This document shows positions 1 to 5,351 of a stretch of DNA of 6,086 nucleotides, piece after piece. Both the position numbers and the translations under genes were made by a program. Origin of the DNA: a candidate division FCPU426 bacterium (GTDB taxonomy: Bacteria; Oederibacteriota; JAAXVQ01; JAUVAV01); contig JAUXBQ010000162.1 of NCBI GenBank assembly GCA_030619365.1, forward strand, positions 1 through 6,086. Reading direction: 5' to 3'. Numbering within the stretch: position 1 is the first letter of the stretch; every line of letters starts with the position of its first letter. The notes beneath the pieces are model-generated. The model was not told where the DNA came from. It searched no databases and was given only the letters and a program-made list of their open reading frames with translations.

Positions 1-321
1 CGCGAATCCCACGGCCTTGCCCTTCTTCAGGGAGGGCAGGACCGCTTCGTGGTACACCTTGGGTTGGAGTGGGTCCGGCACCAGCATCATCATGACGTCC
101 GCGGCCTTGCAAGCCAGATCGGAGGTCATCACTTTCAAACCACTTTTTTCCGCCACCATCCAGGCCTTGGAGTCCTTCACCTCGCCCACCACCACGTTCA
201 ATTTGGAATCCTTTAAATTGAGCGCGTGGGCGTGGCCCTGGCTGCCGTAGCCGAGCACGGCAATAGTTTTGCCTTTCAATATTTTCAAATCCGCTTCCTT
301 ATCAAAGTACATTTTTGCCAT
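1..321 (-). CDS. ilvC: Ketol-acid reductoisomerase, N-terminal 107 codons (gene runs off the left edge)
   Basis: IlvC converts 2-acetolactate or 2-aceto-2-hydroxybutyrate to the dihydroxy acid by Mg-dependent alkyl migration and NAD(P)H reduction, the step between IlvBN and IlvD, in the cytoplasm. The visible part is the Rossmann domain: a beta strand leading into GYGSQGHAHALNLKDS (residues 24-39), then NVVVGE at 42-47 and the MLVPDPLQ segment near residue 80. This is unmistakable for the family. The catalytic C-terminal knotted domain lies outside the window, and the frame is open to base 1. The start is ATG 321, with a purine-rich GGAAGGGAG about 10 bases upstream; an in-frame ATG at 312 is less likely. 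The cofactor loop (residues 46-54, GEVKDSKAW) differs from the common GLREGSKSW pattern: Arg is Val48, the last Ser is Ala53, and acidic residues sit at 47 and 50. Cofactor preference may therefore be unusual (inference). It is the last ilv gene visible, 272 bp after ilvN. Confidence 0.96.
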   Translation of the reverse strand, partial: MAKMYFDKEADLKILKGKTIAVLGYGSQGHAHALNLKDSKLNVVVGEVKDSKAWMVAEKSGLKVMTSDLACKAADVMMMLVPDPLQPKVYHEAVLPSLKKGKAVGFA

Positions 322-432
322 CTTCCCTGATCTCCCTTCCTTTTTTCTCTTTTTTTATTTTAAGAGTGCTGAAAAAATATTTATCCAAGCATTCGATTTA
401 TTGCTGTCCAACTAAACGCCCCTTTGGCTAAA

Positions 433-570
433 TCGTCCGGGAGGCTGATTTTGACAGGAAAATCGGCACTGTCTCCACCCGCTCAAGCCTGCCCCGCCGA
501 TAAAGTCTACTCTTGCCCTAAATGGTAGTCGGGGTGCGTTTTTTCCTGGAAAAATCAGCCTCCTGGACGA
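433..570. repeat. 30-bp imperfect inverted repeat enclosing 78 bp, in the ilvN-ilvC gap
   Basis: The arm at 433-462 is the reverse complement of the arm at 541-570 at 27 of 30 positions; the mismatches are 439/564, 453/550 and 454/549. The 78 bp between them hold no convincing ORF. The left arm contains its own small palindrome (GATTTT at 447-452, AAAATC at 459-464) and the right arm contains TTTTCC-T-GGAAAA at 541-553. In ilvN-ilvC read-through mRNA the arms would form a long stem. No T-run follows it, so it does not look like an intrinsic terminator. No target-site duplication is visible at the ends (AA on the left, CC on the right). It could be a small non-autonomous mobile element (MITE-like), a REP-like mRNA processing or stability element, or a regulatory leader of ilvC; the sequence does not decide. 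The rest of the 322-593 gap is an AT-rich stretch at about 340-400 next to ilvC, in which I see no clear promoter. Confidence 0.8.
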
Positions 571-593
571 CCCCCGTCGAACATTTGAGTTTC

Positions 594-1082
594 CTAGTGT
601 TTCTTTTTCAGCACACGGACCGTGGCCACTGTCCCGGTACGGATCAGCTCCCGGATGCCAAAGGGCCGCAGGAGTTCAAAAAACGCGTTGACCTTGTCCG
701 CGGTCCCGGTGATTTCCAGGGTGTAAGTCCAGTCCGAGACGTCCACGATCTTGGCGCGGAAGATTTCCGCCAGCTGGATGATCTCCGAGCGTTCCTTGAT
801 CTCGGCCTGCACTTTGACCAGCGCCAATTCACGCTCCAAATGAGCCTCGCCGGTCAAATCGTATACCTTGATGGTGTCCACCAGCTTGTTTAACTGCTTG
901 GTGATTTGCTCCAGAATCGCGTCATCACCGGTGACCACGATGGTCATCCGCGAAGTGGTGGGGTCCTCGGTTTCGCCCACAGTCAAACTGGTGATGTTGA
1001 AGCCCCGCCCGGAGAACAGCCCGGCCACGCGGGCAAGGACACCGGGTTTGTTTTCAACTAGGACCGAAAGAGTGTGTCTCAT
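594..1082 (-). CDS. ilvN: Acetohydroxyacid synthase small (regulatory) subunit
   Basis: This is the regulatory subunit of acetohydroxyacid synthase; it activates the catalytic subunit IlvB and confers valine feedback inhibition. The protein has 162 residues, a normal length for the short bacterial form. The N-terminal ACT domain (about residues 1-75) opens MRHTLSVLVENKPGVLARV and continues through FSGRGFNITSLTVG and SRMTIVV. Asn11, Gly14 and Asn29, which correspond to valine-site residues known from E. coli IlvH, are all present, so feedback sensitivity is expected (inference). The C-terminal half (about 83-158, from ERELALVKVQ to VATVRVLKKK) matches the ACT-like small-subunit C-terminal domain. 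The start is ATG 1082, with AGGAG at 1089-1093 six bases upstream. It follows ilvB by 82 bp, a gap filled by a repeat array. The symbol ilvH would be equally acceptable. Confidence 0.97.
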   Translation of the reverse strand: MRHTLSVLVENKPGVLARVAGLFSGRGFNITSLTVGETEDPTTSRMTIVVTGDDAILEQITKQLNKLVDTIKVYDLTGEAHLERELALVKVQAEIKERSEIIQLAEIFRAKIVDVSDWTYTLEITGTADKVNAFFELLRPFGIRELIRTGTVATVRVLKKKH

Positions 1083-1102
1083 GTTGGACTCCTATTTGGT
1101 TT

Positions 1103-1163
1103 TGACAGGTCCGACGGGTCAGACCTGTCCGACCCGTCAAATTCAGTCGGACGCGTCGGACTG
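1103..1163. repeat. Array of 9-bp GACNNGTCN units with overlapping inverted repeats, ilvB-ilvN gap
   Basis: Read on the minus (mRNA) strand, 1138-1103 consists of four contiguous 9-bp units: GACGGGTCG, GACAGGTCT, GACCCGTCG and GACCTGTCA. Unit 1 is complementary to unit 3 and unit 2 to unit 4, giving two perfect 8-bp inverted repeats (1131-1138 with 1113-1120, and 1122-1129 with 1104-1111). They interleave, so only one full stem can form at a time. Just upstream in the mRNA, 1163-1144 is a 20-bp palindrome with one mismatched pair, centred on GACGCGTC (1150-1157). The heptamer GTCCGAC or its complement occurs four times (1109-1115, 1127-1133, 1146-1152, 1155-1161). The array begins right after the ilvB stop codon and ends about 10 bases short of the ilvN ribosome-binding site. 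It resembles dispersed palindromic intergenic repeats, or it may be a local RNA switch; function unknown. Confidence 0.85.
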
Positions 1164-1164
1164 T

Positions 1165-2844
1165 TTACATCAACTCCCCGATCATTTCGTGAATCGGAGC
1201 GCCGGCCGGAACCATGGGCCAGACGTTTTCCTCGGCTTCCACCTGGCAATCCACCAGAACCGGGCCTTCGGTGGCAAAGGCCTGTTTAAGCGTGGCTTCC
1301 AGCTGGTCCGGCTTGGTTACCCGCAGACCGGTGGCGCCAAAGGCCTCGGCCAGCTTGACAAAATCCACCGAATTATTGATCTTGGTGGACGAGTAACGCT
1401 TGCCGTGAAATAACTCCTGCCACTGCCGCACCATGCCGAGGAATCCGTTGTTCAGCAGGATGATCTTGACCGGTATCTTGTTTACCACGGCGGTGGCCAG
1501 TTCCTGCATGTTCATCTGAAAACTTCCGTCCCCGGTGACCACGGCCACCGGCTGGCCGGGCAATCCCACCTGGGCGCCCAGGGCGGCCGGAAAACCATAT
1601 CCCATGGTGCCCAAGCCGCCGGAGGAGGCCCAGTGCCGGGGCTTGTCAAATTTATAAAACTGCGCGGTCCACATCTGATGCTGCCCCACGTCCGTGGCCA
1701 CGAACAATTCGCTGCCGCCCACTGCGTAGAGGATCTCGATCACCTTTTGGGGTTTCAACCGGTCCGATTTCCGGTTATAGGTCAGCGGATATTTCTGCCG
1801 CCATTCTTCCAACTGGCCCCACCAATCGTCGCAATTCCGGCTCTTGGTTTCCTTGATCAGCTCCTGCAGGGATCGCCTGGCGTCGCCCACGATCGGCACG
1901 TCCACGCTCACGACCTTGGAAATGCTGGCCGGGTCCACATCTACGTGGATGATCTTGGCGTCCGGCGCGAAATGATCCACGCGGCCGGTAACCCGGTCGT
2001 CAAAGCGCGCGCCCACCGCAATGATGAGATCGCTTTTTTGGATTGCGTAGTTCGCCGTGCGGGTCCCGTGCATGCCGAGCATGCCGAGGAACTGCTTGTG
2101 CGTCCCGGGAAACGCGCCCAGTCCCATCATGGTCAGGGTCACGGGCGCGTTGATCTTTTCGGCAAGCTTGCCCAGCTCGTCCGCGGCGTTCGCCAGAATG
2201 ACGCCGCCACCGGCGTACACCAGGGGGCGCTGCGCCTCGGCGATCATGGCCGCCGCTTTTTTAATCTGGTTGGGGTGCGGCTCCAGATTCGGCCGGTAGC
2301 TGCGCAGTTCCACTTTGTCAGAATACTTCGGAACGCAGGTGGCGGTGGTGACGTCCTTGGGAACATCCACCAATACCGGGCCGGGCCGGCCGGTGGAGGC
2401 GATGTAAAAGGCCGCGCTGATGATTTCCGGAATCTCCTTTACGTCCTTGATCAGGAAATTGTGCTTGGTGATGGGCCGGGTGATGCCGGTGATGTCCACT
2501 TCCTGAAAGGCGTCGTTGCCGATCATGCTGGTCACCACCTGGCCGGTCAGCGCCACCATGGGGATGGAGTCCATGTAAGCAGTGGCAATGCCGGTGACCA
2601 AATTGGTCGCCCCCGGACCCGAGGTGGCCAGGCACCCGCCCACTTTGCCGGTCGCCCGGGCATAGCCGTCGGCCATGTGCGCCGCGCCTTGCTCGTGCCG
2701 GGGCAGAATTACCCGCAGCCGGGAGTCGTAGAGTGCGTCAAAAATGGGCAGCAAGACCCCACCGGGATATCCAAAGAGGACATCCACTTTCTGGCGGATC
2801 AAGCTTTCCACGAAAATCTGGGCTCCGGTTATCTCTTGAGACAT
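1165..2844 (-). CDS. ilvB: Acetohydroxyacid synthase large (catalytic) subunit
   Basis: This thiamine-diphosphate enzyme condenses two pyruvates to 2-acetolactate, or pyruvate plus 2-ketobutyrate to 2-aceto-2-hydroxybutyrate, the first committed step of valine/leucine and isoleucine synthesis. From ATG 2844 it has 559 residues, the usual family length. The N-terminal Pyr domain has FGYPGG (24-29) and RHEQGAAHMADGYARATGK (49-67) with the catalytic Glu51. The central domain has GARFDDRVTG (278-287). The PP domain carries the ThDP/Mg motif GDGSFQMNMQEL (438-449) ending at LLNN (463-466). Trp475 in MVRQWQELF matches the Trp associated with 2-ketobutyrate preference and herbicide binding in true AHAS, which argues against a catabolic ALS or another family member. 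The frame stays open to an ATG at 2943, but those 33 extra residues read through repeat sequence and do not resemble the family, and a good AAGGTGG site precedes 2844. It pairs with ilvN downstream. Confidence 0.97.
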   Translation of the reverse strand: MSQEITGAQIFVESLIRQKVDVLFGYPGGVLLPIFDALYDSRLRVILPRHEQGAAHMADGYARATGKVGGCLATSGPGATNLVTGIATAYMDSIPMVALTGQVVTSMIGNDAFQEVDITGITRPITKHNFLIKDVKEIPEIISAAFYIASTGRPGPVLVDVPKDVTTATCVPKYSDKVELRSYRPNLEPHPNQIKKAAAMIAEAQRPLVYAGGGVILANAADELGKLAEKINAPVTLTMMGLGAFPGTHKQFLGMLGMHGTRTANYAIQKSDLIIAVGARFDDRVTGRVDHFAPDAKIIHVDVDPASISKVVSVDVPIVGDARRSLQELIKETKSRNCDDWWGQLEEWRQKYPLTYNRKSDRLKPQKVIEILYAVGGSELFVATDVGQHQMWTAQFYKFDKPRHWASSGGLGTMGYGFPAALGAQVGLPGQPVAVVTGDGSFQMNMQELATAVVNKIPVKIILLNNGFLGMVRQWQELFHGKRYSSTKINNSVDFVKLAEAFGATGLRVTKPDQLEATLKQAFATEGPVLVDCQVEAEENVWPMVPAGAPIHEMIGELM

Positions 2845-2852
2845 GGAATCCA

Positions 2853-2859
2853 CCACCTT
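2853..2859 (-). promoter_or_regulatory. Ribosome-binding site that fixes the ilvB start
   Basis: AAGGTGG on the minus strand lies 8 bases before ATG 2844. It supports this codon, which begins MSQEITGAQ as is typical of the family, over the in-frame ATG at 2943. Confidence 0.75.
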
Positions 2860-2864
2860 AAAAA

Positions 2865-2885
2865 GAAAATTGAAAATTGAAAATA
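2865..2885. repeat. Three tandem 7-bp units (GAAAATT) in front of ilvB
   Basis: On the plus strand GAAAATT, GAAAATT and GAAAATA follow one another; on the mRNA strand this reads TATTTTC then AATTTTC twice. The units lie 6 to 26 bases upstream of the ilvB ribosome-binding site. The run is short and AT-rich and could change copy number by slippage. Any effect on ilvB expression is speculation. Confidence 0.7.
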
Positions 2886-2894
2886 GACCGCCCC

Positions 2895-2931
2895 GACCGG
2901 AAGGAACATCGAAATGGGACTTCCTGCGGTC
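2895..2931 (-). other. Possible hairpin in the ilvD-ilvB gap
   Basis: In the minus-strand transcript GACCG (2931-2927) can pair with CGGTC (2899-2895), and AGGAA (2925-2921) with TTCCT (2906-2902). The result is a 5 + 5 bp stem with a small internal loop and a 14-base apical loop. No T-run follows, so it is not a standard terminator. It could be a leader structure of ilvB or a chance fold. Confidence 0.4.
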
Positions 2932-2999
2932 GCAATTGAGCATGATCCTGCTTTTGTGAATGCCCTATATCCATTTTCTGTTTTCTATTGCTCAATTGC
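2932..2999. repeat. Perfect 11-bp inverted repeat around 46 bp, ilvD-ilvB gap
   Basis: GCAATTGAGCA at 2932-2942 is the exact reverse complement of TGCTCAATTGC at 2989-2999. The right arm ends 14 bases from the ilvD stop codon. The 46 bases between the arms hold no gene and no leader peptide rich in branched-chain residues: the small frame from ATG 2973 reads MDIGHSQKQDHAQL and so on. The repeat could fold as a 3' structure of ilvD mRNA or be a pair of binding half-sites; nothing else identifies it. Confidence 0.65.
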
Positions 3000-3013
3000 T
3001 CTGGCGTTATTGG

Positions 3014-4675
3014 CTACTCCAATACCGCCCCCGTACTGCCCGAGGTCACCTGCTTCATGTACCGTCCCAGCACGCCGCCGTACACTTTGGGCTTCTTCAG
3101 TTTCAGGCCCGCCAGGCGCCGCTGCAGTTCCCGTTCGGAGACCAGGAGGTTGATTTTCAGCTTTGGGATGTCGATTTCAATCTTGTCCCCTTCGCGAATG
3201 GCCGCGATCGGTCCGCCGGCGGCCGCTTCAGGCGAGATATGCCCGACAGCCGCACCGCGCGTACCCCCGGAAAACCGGCCGTCCGTGATTAGGGCCACGT
3301 GCTTATCCAGGCCCATGCCCGCGATTGAACTGGTCGGCGAGAGCATTTCCCGCATGCCCGGACCGCCCCGAGGGCCCTCGTAGCGAATTACCACAACATC
3401 GCCTTTCTTTATTTTATTGTTCATAATGGCTTTGAACGCGCTGTCCTCGCTCTCAAACACCCGGGCGCGGCTCACGCTGCGCATCATTTCCGGGGCCACG
3501 GCCGATTGCTTGACAACACCGCCCTCGGGCGCGATGTTGCCGCGCAAAATGGCCATCCCCCCACGCTTGTGAAAGGGTCGTGAAAGCGGCCGGATGATAT
3601 TGTGATCCAACACTTGGGCCAGCTTGAGATTTCCGGATACTGTACGCCCGCTGACCGTGGCAAGCTTGGTGTTGATTAATCGCTTGCCGGCCAGGACCTT
3701 CATGACCGCTTGCACGCCGCCGGCCCGGTGAATATCTACAATAAAATGGTCGCCGACCGGGCTCACACTGCACAAGTGCGGCGTCTTCTTCGATATTCGG
3801 TTAAAATCCTCCAAGTCCAGCTCAAACCCCGCCTCATGGGCAATGGCCAGCAAATGCAGGACCGCGTTGGTCGAACCACCCATGGCCACGTCCACGGCGA
3901 TTGCATTGCGAAACGCCGCGGGTGTGAGAATTTCAGAGGGCTTCAGCCGCTTGCGCACCGCGTCCATAACCTGGATCCCCGCCTGCTTGGCTAAACGAAT
4001 GCGTTCCGCGTAAACCGCGGGGATGGTACCGTTGCCCGGCAGCGCCAGTCCCAAAGCCTCGGCCATGCAATTCATGGTATTGGCCGTAAACAACCCCGCG
4101 CAGGATCCGCAAGTCGGACAGGCGGAATCCTCAATGCCGCGAAACTCTTCCTCGGAAATTTTTCCGGCCTTGGCCTGAGCCATGACTTCGAAGGGGCCCT
4201 TGACCAGATCAATGCGCTTGCCCCGGTATTCGCCCGGCAGCATGGCGCCGCCGGAAATGAGTACTGTGGGAATATTCAGGCGAGCGGCCGCCATCATCAT
4301 ACCGGGAATAATCTTGTCGCAGTTCGGCAGCAGGATCAAGCCGTCAAAGGGCGTGCCCATGGCCACGGCTTCCACCGAGTCGGCGATGATTTCCCGGCTG
4401 ACCAGCGAGTATTTCATCCCTTCGTGGTTCATGGCAATCCCGTCGCAGATGCCGATGGTATTGAATTCCATCGGCGTTCCGCCTGCCATTCGGATGCCGG
4501 CCTTCACCGCTGCGGCCATGCTCTGTAAATGGATGTGGCCGGGGATAATTTCATTGAAAGAATTGGCGATCCCGATGATCGGGCGGCTCAATTCCTCATT
4601 GGTATATCCAATGGCCTTAAACAGAGACCGGTGGGGGGATTTGGTCACCCCTTTTTTCATCACATCGCTGCGCAT
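3014..4675 (-). CDS. ilvD: Dihydroxyacid dehydratase
   Basis: IlvD is an iron-sulfur and Mg-dependent dehydratase that turns 2,3-dihydroxy-isovalerate or -methylvalerate into the 2-keto acid, the third step after IlvBN and IlvC. From ATG 4675 it has 553 residues and begins MRSDVMKKGVTKSPHRSL, the usual family N-terminus. Counted from this start, Asp78 (ICDGIAMNHEGM), Cys119-Asp120-Lys121 (PNCDK; the Lys is carbamylated in the family) and Cys192 (CPTCGSC) supply the Mg and cluster ligands. Further signatures are GGSTNAVLHL, YEGPRGGPGM with the C-terminal Mg-binding Glu, and TDGRFSGGTRGAAVGH with the catalytic Ser. The early segment reads IIPGHIHL, so it lacks the extra Cys of the PCN-type [2Fe-2S] dehydratases. 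The same frame could start at TTG 4717 (567 residues), but that lies only about 10 bases from the predicted transcription start and has no ribosome-binding site. ATG 4675 has only AGGGA very close by, so the start is likely, not certain. First gene of the ilv cluster. Confidence 0.96.
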   Translation of the reverse strand: MRSDVMKKGVTKSPHRSLFKAIGYTNEELSRPIIGIANSFNEIIPGHIHLQSMAAAVKAGIRMAGGTPMEFNTIGICDGIAMNHEGMKYSLVSREIIADSVEAVAMGTPFDGLILLPNCDKIIPGMMMAAARLNIPTVLISGGAMLPGEYRGKRIDLVKGPFEVMAQAKAGKISEEEFRGIEDSACPTCGSCAGLFTANTMNCMAEALGLALPGNGTIPAVYAERIRLAKQAGIQVMDAVRKRLKPSEILTPAAFRNAIAVDVAMGGSTNAVLHLLAIAHEAGFELDLEDFNRISKKTPHLCSVSPVGDHFIVDIHRAGGVQAVMKVLAGKRLINTKLATVSGRTVSGNLKLAQVLDHNIIRPLSRPFHKRGGMAILRGNIAPEGGVVKQSAVAPEMMRSVSRARVFESEDSAFKAIMNNKIKKGDVVVIRYEGPRGGPGMREMLSPTSSIAGMGLDKHVALITDGRFSGGTRGAAVGHISPEAAAGGPIAAIREGDKIEIDIPKLKINLLVSERELQRRLAGLKLKKPKVYGGVLGRYMKQVTSGSTGAVLE

Positions 4676-4730
4676 TTCCCTGGTTCTCGCTTTCTTTCCG
4701 GGGTCGAGGTTCTTCAAGAATTAAACTGAT

Positions 4731-4758
4731 ATAATAAGGGGATTTTTCCGAATGTCAA
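4731..4758 (-). promoter_or_regulatory. Sigma70-type promoter before ilvD
   Basis: On the minus strand a perfect -35 hexamer TTGACA (4758-4753) is followed, after a 16-bp spacer, by TATTAT (4736-4731), which matches the -10 consensus at five of six bases. Transcription would start near 4723-4725, giving a leader of about 50 bases to ATG 4675. It is the best promoter match I found in the window and sits where a promoter of the whole ilv cluster should be. I see no operator palindrome overlapping it. Confidence 0.7.
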
Positions 4759-4823
4759 CTGATTAATTTGCCTTGAGAAAAAGCCGATTCAGAGAGGATT
4801 TCGCCGGTCCCGGGAGCTGGCGC

Positions 4824-5285
4824 TCAGCTTCTACGCAGGGCGGCAAAGCTGACCAGGTTTTCATTGGTTTTTCGGAGCCGGCCTGACAGCGTATTGATCA
4901 GATTGATGGTGACCTTCAGTACCAGCACGGGTTCGGTTATAGACAAGTCCATTAAATCGTTCCGGAACATGGTCAGGGTGGAGGTGTTCTCCTTGGCCAC
5001 GACGCTCGCCGAATAGGGGTGCCCGTCGAAGAGAGACATCTCGCCGAATACCGATCCCTCCGGAAGCACGGCCAGCGGCTTTTCGGTGCCATCCGCCATT
5101 TTTTTGCGAACCTCCACCGATCCTTCCAAAATAACATGCATCATGCCACCGGGAGATTTCTCCTTTATGATGACGCCCTCGTCCTTGTATTCCATTTGTT
5201 TGGAGCGCCGGATAAAAGTGGCCAATTCCTTGTCGTCCAGCCCTTCAAAAATCTCAACTCTTCGAATAACTTCCAGGTCTTTCAT
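4824..5285 (-). CDS. Stand-alone cyclic-nucleotide-binding-fold (CRP-like sensor) protein
   Basis: This is a small single-domain protein, 153 residues from ATG 5285; a GTG at 5294 would add three. It begins with the EIFEGLDDKELATFI helix typical of Crp/PKA-regulatory domains. The beta roll follows, with the VILEGSVEV strand and the phosphate-binding cassette PEGSVFGEMSLFDGHPYSAS (about residues 75-94). A C-terminal helix, about residues 115-140, contains NLINTLSGRLRKTNENL. There is no helix-turn-helix, kinase or transporter domain, so it is not itself a CRP-type transcription factor. Proteins of this type probably act by binding a partner, but the partner is unknown. The cassette has Tyr91 where the cyclic-phosphate-binding Arg normally stands (P-R-S-A-S becomes P-Y-S-A-S), so binding of cAMP or cGMP is doubtful (inference). 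Neither start has an ideally spaced ribosome-binding site (AGAGGA at 5297-5302). The gene lies 66 bp after the amidohydrolase and 148 bp before ilvD, and is separated from ilvD by the promoter. Confidence 0.88.
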   Translation of the reverse strand: MKDLEVIRRVEIFEGLDDKELATFIRRSKQMEYKDEGVIIKEKSPGGMMHVILEGSVEVRKKMADGTEKPLAVLPEGSVFGEMSLFDGHPYSASVVAKENTSTLTMFRNDLMDLSITEPVLVLKVTINLINTLSGRLRKTNENLVSFAALRRS

Positions 5286-5351
5286 CCTGTTCACCGTCCT
5301 CTTGTAAAATAAGCGCTCGCGGCGATACCCGGCTCACGGGCCTTTCACGGA

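Noticed and set aside
463..593. Leader peptide or T-box upstream of ilvC
   Set aside because: The small frame from the ATG at 584 reads MFDGGRPGG and stops, with no branched-chain residues, and no T-box core sequence is visible.
449..1109. Shared 10-mer TTTTGACAGG at 449-458 and 1100-1109, considered as a link between the two repeat regions
   Set aside because: A 10-base match between two places in a 6-kb window is expected by chance; the flanking sequences do not match.
1633..2880. Long plus-strand ORF (415 codons) antisense to ilvB
   Set aside because: It lies fully opposite a clear ilvB gene, its translation is rich in His, Gly, Arg and Ala as expected of an antisense shadow in GC-rich codons, and it shows no recognisable domain.
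2845..2943. 33-residue N-terminal extension of IlvB from ATG 2943
   Set aside because: It would translate the inverted-repeat, hairpin and 7-bp tandem-repeat region, does not resemble the family, and a well-placed ribosome-binding site precedes ATG 2844.
4802..4822. GC-rich imperfect palindrome right after the cyclic-nucleotide-binding-fold gene, considered as a terminator
   Set aside because: Only four outer base pairs are continuous, with mismatches inside, and the nearest T-run is more than 20 bases further downstream, so it does not meet the pattern of an intrinsic terminator.
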